A stretch of 64,000 nt of DNA. Source: CAYSSJ01 sp964433675 (lineage in GTDB: Bacteria > Cloacimonadota > Cloacimonadia > Cloacimonadales > TCS61). Location: assembly GCA_964433675.1 (NCBI GenBank), contig CAYSSJ010000008.1, forward strand, positions 46,592 through 110,591. The letters run 5' to 3'. Positions 53,639 to 62,135 of this stretch are shown here, piece after piece. The position numbers and the translations under genes are program-made. Every line of letters begins with the position of its first letter. The stretch's first letter is position 1. The notes below the pieces were generated by a model. It was not told where the DNA came from. It was given only the letters and a program-made list of their open reading frames with translations, and did not search any database.

Positions 53639-53833
53639 ACTTCGTCCCTCCTCGTTCTTTTATTTTAATCCTCTCGGATTATTCTTATCTGAGGAGACTC
53701 CGTAATCTCCTATCATTCTTACCTTACCTATTTCTGTTGAAAAATATACAATTGCATTAATTTCTGTCAACTATAATTTCATTTTTTTGAAAAAATACAC
53801 CGGGATATGATTCGTGGAATATAGTGTATCTTG

Positions 53834-54793
53834 CTATTTGATAATAGATTGGACGATTTTATTGGCAACACTATATATATCTATATCGTGTTGATAAATT
53901 TTTTCCAAATCAGTTTGTAAATTCTCATTATTTTCCAAATGATACTTAGCCTGTTTCAATAATTTATTGTGAGTTATATGTTTTAACTCGGTTTCCAATC
54001 TCTCTTTTCTTATCTTATCCAAAAGATCATTTTCCGTCAGATAGCTTAAGTATTCTTCTGTTTTTTCACAAAGTTTATCCACATCGACATTATCTCGTGC
54101 GATAACTTTATTGATCGGTGGTTTCCAACCCTTTGTTTCTGCCAGATCTTGCAGCATCTCGATCTCCATCACCGTTCGCTCCAAGCCATCTTTATCCGCT
54201 TTGTTGACCACGAATAAATCTGCTATCTCCATAATACCGGCTTTGATCGCTTGAATATCGTCTCCCATACCGGGTACCAAGACCAACAGAGTAGCATCGA
54301 CATTTTTTACAATTTCGATTTCTGACTGTCCCACTCCAACCGTTTCTATGAAAATATAATCACATCCGAAAGCATCTAAAATCCGCACGGTATCGGCTGT
54401 TGCAGGAGATATCCCGCCCAAATGACCACGGGTTGCCATGCTTCTGATAAACACCTGATCATCAGCAGCAAATTGCTGCAGGCGGATCCTATCACCCAAA
54501 ATTGCTCCGCCGCTGAACGGACTGGTCGGGTCAACAGCAACGATTCCGACTTTTTTTTCTCTGGTTCTATAGTACTTCACCATCTTATCGGTCAGCGTAC
54601 TTTTACCCACTCCGGGAGCTCCCGTGATGCCGATGATCTTGGCTCTACCGAGATAGGGAGTGATCAGTTTGATTATTGCCTCGTTCATATCGGTATTCTC
54701 GGCTATGGAGATCAGTTTTGCAGTCGCCAGCATGTCATCGGCTAAAAGTCGATCTACTAATTGTTTTAAGGTTGTTTCGTCTATATTTCCCAT
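53834..54793 (-). CDS. meaB: MeaB/ArgK-family P-loop GTPase
   Basis: 319 residues. The P-loop is GAPGVGKST (58-66), followed by VDPTSPFSGGAILGDRIRLQ, RSMATRGHLGG, FIETVGVGQSEIEI and the NKAD specificity motif. MeaB protects and loads B12-dependent methylmalonyl-CoA mutase, so such a mutase (not in the window) is expected. It overlaps the DUF4911 gene by 13 bp and is the last gene of the lon unit. Confidence 0.92.
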   Translation of the reverse strand: MGNIDETTLKQLVDRLLADDMLATAKLISIAENTDMNEAIIKLITPYLGRAKIIGITGAPGVGKSTLTDKMVKYYRTREKKVGIVAVDPTSPFSGGAILGDRIRLQQFAADDQVFIRSMATRGHLGGISPATADTVRILDAFGCDYIFIETVGVGQSEIEIVKNVDATLLVLVPGMGDDIQAIKAGIMEIADLFVVNKADKDGLERTVMEIEMLQDLAETKGWKPPINKVIARDNVDVDKLCEKTEEYLSYLTENDLLDKIRKERLETELKHITHNKLLKQAKYHLENNENLQTDLEKIYQHDIDIYSVANKIVQSIIK

Positions 54794-55008
54794 TTTTTCA
54801 ACTCAGCTATCAGCGTTTCCAGCTCTTTTTGGTAAGAGGGCGTTACCAGCACTTGCAGATATTTGTTTTCAGTTGTGGAATAAGAACACATCCCCTCAAA
54901 ACCTTCCAGAAAATAGCCCAAATATATCCTCTGTGTATCCGGCACTTCGATTTTGTACTGGATGCAGCCGTCGGCTAATTCGGTTACGGACAAGACTTCA
55001 AATTCCAC
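54781..55008 (-). CDS. DUF4911-like small protein
   Basis: 75 residues. YKIEVPDTQRIYLGYFLEGFEGMCSYSTTENKYLQVLVTPSYQKELETLIAELK matches the short DUF4911 pattern (a YL..LEGYEG core). It may be an alpha/beta sandwich with no known role. It begins 2 bp after lon and overlaps meaB by 13 bp. Confidence 0.65.
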   Translation of the reverse strand: MEFEVLSVTELADGCIQYKIEVPDTQRIYLGYFLEGFEGMCSYSTTENKYLQVLVTPSYQKELETLIAELKKWEI

Positions 55009-55010
55009 TT

Positions 55011-57362
55011 CTATTCCTTTGTATTATTCACCAGAACATGTTTCAATACTTCATTAACTTTTTCTACCAAAATTATGTTCAGCCCCTGTTTGACAATATC
55101 ATTTACTTCTTCCAGATTAGGAGCATTTTTCTTTGGGATGATAACATTGGTTATCCCAGCTCGTTTGGCAGCGATGAGTTTCTCTTCCAAGCCTCCTATC
55201 GGCAATACTTTGCCGGATAGTGTAATCTCACCCGTCATCGCGAAATTATGTCGCACTTTTTTACCGGACAAAATGGATACCATAGCCGAAACGATAGTTA
55301 CACCGGCAGAAGGACCATCTTTTGGGATAGCACCCTCAGGAATATGCAAATGCAGATCATACTTCTTATGAAAATTGTCAGCTATACCATATCTTTTGGC
55401 ATGAGCGCGCGCATAACTAAATGCAGCCTGAGCCGATTCCCTCATAATATTACCCAAATGGCCGGTGAGCTCCAGTTTGCCGGTTCCGTTCATCTTCACG
55501 ATCTCTATATCCAATGTTTCGCCACCATATTGTGTCCAAGCCAAGCCGGTAGCAATCCCGACGGCATCTTCTCTGTTCACATCAGAGTATAGATGCTTGG
55601 GAACGCCAAGATAATCCTTCAGTCCACTCTTTTTGATGGTTGCACTTCTTTTGACTTTTCCTTCTACATACTTCTTCACAACTTTTCGGACGATCGTAGC
55701 AAGTTTTCTCTCCAAATCGCGTACACCGGCTTCTCTGGTGTAATTATTTATCACATCTTTGATAGCACTTTCTGCGATTTTCACATTCAGTTTATTCTTG
55801 ATGTCATGTTCTCTGATTATTTTTGGTATCAGATGTTTGGATGCTATTTTCTCCTTTTCGAAAGCAGTATAGCCGGGGATCTCTATGATCTCCATTCTAT
55901 CAAGTAACGGACGAGGGATAGACATTAGTGTGTTTGCCGTAGTTATGAATAGAACTTGAGAGAGATCATATTCGAAGTCCAAATAATGGTCTCGAAAGCT
56001 GTTGTTTTGCTCGGGATCCAAAACTTCCAGCAAGGCTGAGGCAGGATCACCGCGGAAATCCATACTCATCTTATCTACTTCATCCATCATTATCAGCGGA
56101 TTTTTCTGTCCCGCTTTTTTCATACTTTGGATAATAACGCCGGGTAGAGCTCCCACATAAGTTCTTCTATGCCCACGAATTTCAGCTTCGTCTCGCACAC
56201 CGCCGAGCGACAAGCGCACAAATTTTCTATCTATTGCTCTGGCTATTGATTTACCCAAAGAAGTCTTCCCTACACCCGGGGCACCGACAAAGCAGATGAT
56301 CTGCCCTCTCATCTTGTTAGCAACTTTGATCACAGCCAAATATTCCAAAATTCTCTCTTTAACTTTTTTCAGCCCGTAATGATCGGCTTCCAAGATCGCT
56401 TCTGCTTCTTTGAGGGAAAAGTCCTCTATTTTAGGCTCATCCCAAGGCAGATCGAGTATCCAGGTCAGATAAGCATGAATGACCGAGTATTCAGGTGAAT
56501 AGGTACTCATGCGGGAGAGCTTTTTTAGCTCCTCTTCCGCTTTTTTTCTCGCTTCTGCGCTTAAATTTGTCTTCTTGATCCGCTCTTGGAAATCCAAGAT
56601 ATCGGTTTTCTCCTCTTTTGTTACTCCCAGTTCTTTGTGGATAGCTTTCAACTGTTCGGTTAAATAATACTCTTTTTGAAGTTTATTCAGATTGCTTTTT
56701 ACAGTAGTATCGATTTTGTTTTCCAGTTTGAGAATCTGGATCTCTTCAACAATAGTTTTGTAGAGTGCACTTATAGCTTCAAATAGATCCTCTATCTCGA
56801 AGATACGTTGCTTATTTCTCAATTCCAGATGTGTATTTGCCAAAGCAAAGTAGAAGAAATCTTCCGGATCGACATGCTCTTCTAAAGGGATCAAAGTCTC
56901 TTCCGGTATCGATTTGTTCAAATCGACATAGGTTTTGAATGATTTTCTAAAAGAGCGTAATAATGCTTCCATCTCCATTTTGGATTGGGTATAATACATA
57001 TCTCTCGGCTCGATTATGGCATCCATGAAATCCTTGTTACGACGGAATTGTCTGATCGTAACTCGTTCTTCTCCTTCTACTAGCAAGCGCATATTGCGAT
57101 CCGGTAGCTTGAGTACTTGTAAGATGGTACATACGGTACCGACTCTATACAAGTTTTTCGCTTTCGGATCTTCATCTGCTTCTGTATATGACTTCTGAGT
57201 GACACAGACTATCTTTTTGTGCCTTTCCAATGCTGTGTCAGCAGCTTTCACAGAAGCATTACGCCCGACAAGTAATGGTGTAATCGTCTGTGGCACTACA
57301 ATAGTATTACGCAATGGTATCACCGGAAGTTTTGTGTTTCTATTTTCAACTCTATTCGCCAT
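55011..57362 (-). CDS. lon: ATP-dependent protease La (Lon)
   Basis: 783 residues. LON substrate domain (about 1-210), coiled-coil linker, AAA+ module with GAPGVGKTS (about 355-363) and MDEVDKM, then a protease domain with the catalytic Ser in PKDGPSAG (about 681) and Lys in GEITLSGKVLPIGGLEEK (about 724). It degrades misfolded and regulatory proteins. A promoter candidate lies at 57392-57419. The gene is followed by a two-gene tail, DUF4911 and meaB. Confidence 0.97.
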   Translation of the reverse strand: MANRVENRNTKLPVIPLRNTIVVPQTITPLLVGRNASVKAADTALERHKKIVCVTQKSYTEADEDPKAKNLYRVGTVCTILQVLKLPDRNMRLLVEGEERVTIRQFRRNKDFMDAIIEPRDMYYTQSKMEMEALLRSFRKSFKTYVDLNKSIPEETLIPLEEHVDPEDFFYFALANTHLELRNKQRIFEIEDLFEAISALYKTIVEEIQILKLENKIDTTVKSNLNKLQKEYYLTEQLKAIHKELGVTKEEKTDILDFQERIKKTNLSAEARKKAEEELKKLSRMSTYSPEYSVIHAYLTWILDLPWDEPKIEDFSLKEAEAILEADHYGLKKVKERILEYLAVIKVANKMRGQIICFVGAPGVGKTSLGKSIARAIDRKFVRLSLGGVRDEAEIRGHRRTYVGALPGVIIQSMKKAGQKNPLIMMDEVDKMSMDFRGDPASALLEVLDPEQNNSFRDHYLDFEYDLSQVLFITTANTLMSIPRPLLDRMEIIEIPGYTAFEKEKIASKHLIPKIIREHDIKNKLNVKIAESAIKDVINNYTREAGVRDLERKLATIVRKVVKKYVEGKVKRSATIKKSGLKDYLGVPKHLYSDVNREDAVGIATGLAWTQYGGETLDIEIVKMNGTGKLELTGHLGNIMRESAQAAFSYARAHAKRYGIADNFHKKYDLHLHIPEGAIPKDGPSAGVTIVSAMVSILSGKKVRHNFAMTGEITLSGKVLPIGGLEEKLIAAKRAGITNVIIPKKNAPNLEEVNDIVKQGLNIILVEKVNEVLKHVLVNNTKE

Positions 57363-57391
57363 TTATGTTCCTCTCTAATGTTTTTATTTAT

Positions 57392-57419
57392 AAATTAAAA
57401 CTCAAAGCTATGGTGTCAA
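57392..57419 (-). promoter_or_regulatory. candidate promoter for lon
   Basis: Minus-strand TTGACA (57414-57419) and TAATTT (57392-57397) are 16 bases apart, 30 bp before the ATG at 57362, directly after the patatin stop. No CIRCE-type heat-shock operator or sigma32-type box is apparent. Confidence 0.45.
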
Positions 57420-57430
57420 ATGTTTATTTA

Positions 57431-59638
57431 TCATGGTCTGGAAAAGATAAAAGGATCAAATTCGTATCCTATTGATAAATAATAGAAGATTCGCTTATTG
57501 TCATTGACAGCCATCGCCGCTCTGATGGGTCCGAGTATGCTTCTGTAACCGACCTGAACACCGGCGGCATGGTAGAAATTATCATCCGGCAACCAGATAT
57601 CAATATCACCAAGTGTCAAAATGTTATACTGAAGATCAACAAAAAAATCTGTAATCGGTTCCATTCGTAAAGCGAAAGTATTTATCCGATAAATAGGAGC
57701 ACTGCGCTCTCTGGGATAAAAGCCCAAAAAGCTATCTATCCCACCGATGAGAAACTGTTCAAAATGCTCCGTCTGTCTTTTGAAAAATGAGCCGTATTCA
57801 AATTTATATTTCAAAGCGGTGCGATAACTTAAAGGAAGCAAAAATTGAGCTTCGCCATAGAACATCTGCCTAGACTCATCGCTCATAAAATCTTTGTTTG
57901 CAGTGGAATACTTTAGCATAATCTGATTCCCTTGCATGGGAAATACATAATCATCAAGTGTCTCATAATAAGCTTTTAATCCCACTCCTGCCAGAGTATA
58001 TTTGGATTGAGAAAATTCGGCAATATCTCTGTAGTTTTGATAATGATATCCATAAGCATATCCTTCCAGCACTATATCATAAGCGCTGAATATACCTACC
58101 CCGGCTGTCAATCCGGTCTCCAAAGATAAAACACTATTCTCTTTCTCATGCTCCTCGTTGTAGGTATACAATCTGTCTTCTCTCAGATAAGGAAATATCC
58201 TGAAATAGGCGCCCCACTGCCTACCGAAGTTCTTTACATAATCGAGATTGAGTTCGGTTTTATCACCTGCCTGAAAGTTTATGAGCAACTTAGAATTAGT
58301 TTGGAGCAGATTATTTAGAGTGAAGTAAACTCCTGCGGTCAATTCATTGTTATTGTTATAAGTCAAGCTGAGAGACATCGTTTTTCGGTTTCGTTCTTCT
58401 ACTTTGAGAGTGCAGTAGTATTTATTATCAACTTTGTTGATAGTGGGATAGATCTGCGCGAAAAGGTCGGAAGTGTAAGCACTTCTGGTAGCAGTAAAAA
58501 TATTTTCTGCATTATAGTTTTCATTTGTGTTCAAACCGAAGTATTCGCGCACTTTTGCATTACTGAGCCAGATATTACCTTCCACTTTGATATCTTCGAA
58601 ACTGATTGGTTCCGGCATCATACAAGCTGCATTTCTATTGCTCTTTTTTCTATCGGTATATTTTTTCAATTCATAGCCGACTAATTCTGCTGCTTTCTCT
58701 CCCTCTGATATGATCTCTTCCTTCTGGTCGAAATCTATGATGGAATAGTCTGCCAATTCAGGAGTTATCAACAACTCCACTTCCTTTTGGGATCTCTCGA
58801 TGTTATGTACTATATTCAGATTTATTGTTTGATCGATTATATCTATCACCGAGCTCAGTTCTTCTTTGGATTTTAGTCCGCTATTAGTTTGGACGGCGAT
58901 TATCCTCTCTGCGCCCATCTCTTTGAGTACATCGGAGGGTAGATTGGAAACAATACCGCCATCGATATATAGTTCACTGTCTATCTCGAACGGTACAAAT
59001 ACCGAAGGGAAAGACATGGAAGCACGAACTACTTCATGAAGATTACCTTCAGAAAATACTTTCCGCTCTCCGGTGAGAATATTGGTTGCTACACAACGAT
59101 ACGGTATGGCTAATTTGTCGAAATCTCTGATATGAATGGCAGGATACAATAATTCGAAGATGATGTTTATCAGATTGTGTCCTTGCATGATAGCTTGTGG
59201 TAACTGTGGTCTAAATTTATCATCGAGATAGAATGAGACATTGCTATAGGGTGCCCATCTTTTCTCGCCGATATGTAATTCCTGCCGTTTGACATCTTCC
59301 GCCATGATCATCTGCCAATCTATTGCATTGATCTTCTGCTCTATCTCATCCGCACTGTATCCGGCAGCGTACATAGCAGCTATCAAAGCTCCGCTACTGG
59401 TACCGGCAATGTAATCGATCTCGATATCGTTTTTTTCCAATACTTTTAAAACTCCAATATGAGCCAATCCTCTAGCTCCACCACCGCTGAGTGCCAATCC
59501 AATTTTTGGGCTTCCCAAAAGGGGGGTGAATAGCAACAGTAAGAACAGAATCAAGCAGTGTTTTCTTAAATTTAAACTGAAAAACGGGCTCAGAGAACCC
59601 GCTTTCATAATGTTTATTTTTTCAACTCTATTATTCAT
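57431..59638 (-). CDS. patatin-like phospholipase with outer-membrane barrel (PlpD-type)
   Basis: 735 residues. Signal-anchor region (about 27-42), patatin domain with GGGARG (oxyanion hole), GTSSG nucleophile serine, DGGIVSNLP dyad aspartate, a POTRA-like domain (about 340-410) and a 16-strand-type Omp85 barrel (about 415-735) ending in IGYEFDPFIFSRP. Homologues are type Vd autotransporters whose lipase domain is outside or periplasmic. The start is doubtful: ATGs at 59638 and 59608 are both possible, and a hairpin overlaps codons after the second. It overlaps the pyrophosphatase stop by 8 bp. Confidence 0.85.
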   Translation of the reverse strand: MNNRVEKINIMKAGSLSPFFSLNLRKHCLILFLLLLFTPLLGSPKIGLALSGGGARGLAHIGVLKVLEKNDIEIDYIAGTSSGALIAAMYAAGYSADEIEQKINAIDWQMIMAEDVKRQELHIGEKRWAPYSNVSFYLDDKFRPQLPQAIMQGHNLINIIFELLYPAIHIRDFDKLAIPYRCVATNILTGERKVFSEGNLHEVVRASMSFPSVFVPFEIDSELYIDGGIVSNLPSDVLKEMGAERIIAVQTNSGLKSKEELSSVIDIIDQTINLNIVHNIERSQKEVELLITPELADYSIIDFDQKEEIISEGEKAAELVGYELKKYTDRKKSNRNAACMMPEPISFEDIKVEGNIWLSNAKVREYFGLNTNENYNAENIFTATRSAYTSDLFAQIYPTINKVDNKYYCTLKVEERNRKTMSLSLTYNNNNELTAGVYFTLNNLLQTNSKLLINFQAGDKTELNLDYVKNFGRQWGAYFRIFPYLREDRLYTYNEEHEKENSVLSLETGLTAGVGIFSAYDIVLEGYAYGYHYQNYRDIAEFSQSKYTLAGVGLKAYYETLDDYVFPMQGNQIMLKYSTANKDFMSDESRQMFYGEAQFLLPLSYRTALKYKFEYGSFFKRQTEHFEQFLIGGIDSFLGFYPRERSAPIYRINTFALRMEPITDFFVDLQYNILTLGDIDIWLPDDNFYHAAGVQVGYRSILGPIRAAMAVNDNKRIFYYLSIGYEFDPFIFSRP
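59580..59605 (-). terminator. terminator-like hairpin inside the 5' end of the patatin gene
   Basis: Minus-strand AAAGCGGGTTC pairs with GAGCCCGTTTT around a TCT loop, followed by TTTTTC. It lies 26 bp after the pyrophosphatase stop and within patatin codons 11-20. It may end hppA transcription partly or attenuate patatin expression. Confidence 0.6.
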
Positions 59639-61925
59639 CTTCCTGATAAGACTCTAACAATGTCTCCTCGGTAGTTATCTCTTCTTCATAGACTATATGA
59701 GATCTATTCTGACCAGCATATAATCCGATGATCATCGGAGAGTATGCTATGATGGCACCTGCAAAGATGATGCTGATCGTACTCATAAGCTTGATAAGGA
59801 TATTGATCGAAGGTCCGGCTGTATCTTTGAATGGATCGCCCACCGTATCGCCGGTGACGGAAGCTGAATGTGCCTCCGAATTTTTTCCACCCATGAATCC
59901 TTTTTCTATATATTTTTTGGCATTGTCCCAAGCTGCACCGGAATTGTTCATCATCACAGCCAATACGAATCCGGTTGATAAACCTCCTACCAAAAGCCCC
60001 ATTACTCCTGCAACTCCCAAGCATAGACCGATGACAATAGGAGTAAATATTCCCAAAAGTGCAGGCAATACCATCTCTTTTTGAGCACCGATAGTAGCGA
60101 TATGCACACAACGTGCATAATCCGGTTTCGATTTGCCTTCCAGAATACCGGGGATATCTTTGAACTGTCTTCTTACCTCTTGAACCATAGATCCGGCAGC
60201 CTTACTAACCGCCTTCAATGCTAAAGACGCAAAAACAAATGTGATCATCCCACCGATGAGAATACCGCCGATCAGCCGAGGATTCATGAGATGGATACCA
60301 TAATAAGCCACAAAATCGGCAATAGTAGCTTGACTTACTTCAACTATCCGCACGATCTCTCCGGCAAATTCGATATGCAATTCTTTGGCTTGGTTCAATA
60401 GCAGTCCTGTACGAATTTGCTCTACATAAGCTGCCAACAACGCCAGAGCAGTTAGAGCAGCAGAACCGATAGCAAAACCTTTACCGGTCGCAGCAGTCGT
60501 ATTACCAAGTGCATCGAGAGCGTCAGTTCTTTCACGAACTTCTTTGGGAAGATTAGCCATCTGAGCATTTCCACCTGCATTATCTGCGATAGGACCAAAG
60601 GCGTCCATAGACAGCGTAACTCCCAATGTTGCCAACATCCCTACCGCACCGAAACCGATGCCGTAAAGCCCCATTTCCGGATGTACGAAACCTTTGCTAA
60701 CGCAAAATGCAGATAAGATACCTATCACTATGATCAACACCGGCGCTCCGGCAGATTTCAACCCGACAGCAAACCCTTCGATGATCAAAGTGGCAGAGCC
60801 ATATTCGCCCTGCTTGGCTATCCCTTGTGTCGCCTTAAAGTCGTTTGAAGTATACACCTCGGTGGATGAACCTATCAAAATACCGACGATCAGTCCTATT
60901 ATTCCCGATAAGAAGATTCCCATGGCATATTCGCCGGGCAGCATGATGCGTGTGATAAAATAAGCTCCTATAGCTATCAGAACAGCACTTACATACACAC
61001 CTTTGTTCAGAGCAAACATAAGCTGCTTCATATTGGCATCTTCTTTGGTAGAAGCCAGATAAACTCCCAGTATGGAAAGAATCGCTCCCAATCCTGCCAA
61101 TACCATCGGAGCGATCATAAAGTTAAGTGAAAAGTCGCTAAGATGTGGCATCTGTTTGATAGCAGCTAATCCAAGCGCAGAGGTAGCTATGATCGATCCT
61201 ACATAAGATTCGAATAGATCCGCTCCCATGCCGGCTGTATCTCCCACGCAATCTCCTACATTATCCGCTATAGTAGCAGGATTTCTGGCATCATCCTCAG
61301 GAATGCCGGCTTCGATCTTGCCGACCAGATCTGCTCCCACATCTGCTGCTTTGGTATAAATTCCACCGCCCAAACGGGCAAACAGCGCCTGTGATGAAGC
61401 TCCTACTACATAACCTAACAAGACAAATACGATCGATTCCAATGCCATTCCGTTGGCGTGTAATACAAAAAACCAAAGAGAGATACCCAAAAGTGCCAAA
61501 CCAACCAAACCGATACCCATTACGCCACCGGCTCTGAAAGCGATTTTCAGACTCTCGTTCAGACTGGTTCTGGCTGCTTGACTTGTCCTGTTAGATGCCA
61601 ATGTGGCGATATTCATCCCCACATGACCTGCTATGGCACTGAATATCCCACCGGTAAGAAATGACCAAGGAACCAACGGATGTAAAACACCAAGATACCA
61701 AGCCATGAAATTCAGAAAAGCGAAAGCAACCAAAAAGAATAAGCCGACTATCTTGAATTGTTGTCTTAGATAGGCAAAAGCTCCTTCACGTACATAGCCG
61801 GCAATACGCTGCATATCTTCATTACCGGCATCTTTGTTCTTTACTTTGATAAACAATACTAGTGCAACAAGCAAAGATAACACTGCACCAATTGGCATTA
61901 TATACCAATATAACGGAACGCTCAT
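59631..61925 (-). CDS. hppA: membrane-bound ion-pumping pyrophosphatase (K+-dependent type)
   Basis: 764 residues with about 16 membrane helices. Catalytic motifs are KAADVGADLVGKIEAGIPEDDARNPATIADNVGDCVGDTAGMGADLFESY and DTVGDPFKDTAGPSINILIKLMS. In the first, most family members have N where this has C (GDNVGD). The GNTTAATGKGFAIGSAAL segment with Ala marks the K+-dependent class, which pumps Na+ or H+ on hydrolysing pyrophosphate. GGAGG precedes the ATG. A good promoter with an overlapping inverted repeat lies upstream. This is the energy-conserving pump expected in such an anaerobe. Confidence 0.94.
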   Translation of the reverse strand: MSVPLYWYIMPIGAVLSLLVALVLFIKVKNKDAGNEDMQRIAGYVREGAFAYLRQQFKIVGLFFLVAFAFLNFMAWYLGVLHPLVPWSFLTGGIFSAIAGHVGMNIATLASNRTSQAARTSLNESLKIAFRAGGVMGIGLVGLALLGISLWFFVLHANGMALESIVFVLLGYVVGASSQALFARLGGGIYTKAADVGADLVGKIEAGIPEDDARNPATIADNVGDCVGDTAGMGADLFESYVGSIIATSALGLAAIKQMPHLSDFSLNFMIAPMVLAGLGAILSILGVYLASTKEDANMKQLMFALNKGVYVSAVLIAIGAYFITRIMLPGEYAMGIFLSGIIGLIVGILIGSSTEVYTSNDFKATQGIAKQGEYGSATLIIEGFAVGLKSAGAPVLIIVIGILSAFCVSKGFVHPEMGLYGIGFGAVGMLATLGVTLSMDAFGPIADNAGGNAQMANLPKEVRERTDALDALGNTTAATGKGFAIGSAALTALALLAAYVEQIRTGLLLNQAKELHIEFAGEIVRIVEVSQATIADFVAYYGIHLMNPRLIGGILIGGMITFVFASLALKAVSKAAGSMVQEVRRQFKDIPGILEGKSKPDYARCVHIATIGAQKEMVLPALLGIFTPIVIGLCLGVAGVMGLLVGGLSTGFVLAVMMNNSGAAWDNAKKYIEKGFMGGKNSEAHSASVTGDTVGDPFKDTAGPSINILIKLMSTISIIFAGAIIAYSPMIIGLYAGQNRSHIVYEEEITTEETLLESYQEDE

Positions 61926-61953
61926 ATATTTTCCTCCACACCCCTTAAATGTT

Positions 61954-61991
61954 ATCGGTGATTTATATTATTTTTACCGATCATCTGTCAA
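61954..61991 (-). promoter_or_regulatory. hppA promoter overlapped by an inverted repeat
   Basis: Minus-strand TTGACA (61986-61991), 18-base spacer, TATAAA (61962-61967). The arms ATCGGT and ACCGAT (61954-61959 and 61976-61981) flank the -10 box with 16 bases between, as an operator might. It lies 37-66 bp before the hppA start. Confidence 0.5.
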
Positions 61992-62135
61992 GCTTTTGAA
62001 TGATTACCAATTGCCATCACAGCCTCAAACCTCTGTTACTATGCATTTTAGCTTCATATTTTTTTTGCATCCCCATCATTTGTGTTGAACAAAACAGAGT
62101 TAAACTAAAAGTACTCATAAATCATTCCACTCCGA

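Noticed and set aside
53639..53833. Hairpin AGGAGA/TCTCCT near 53693-53714 as a terminator or small RNA
   Set aside because: It has only a 6-bp stem with no T-run, so it is too weak to call.
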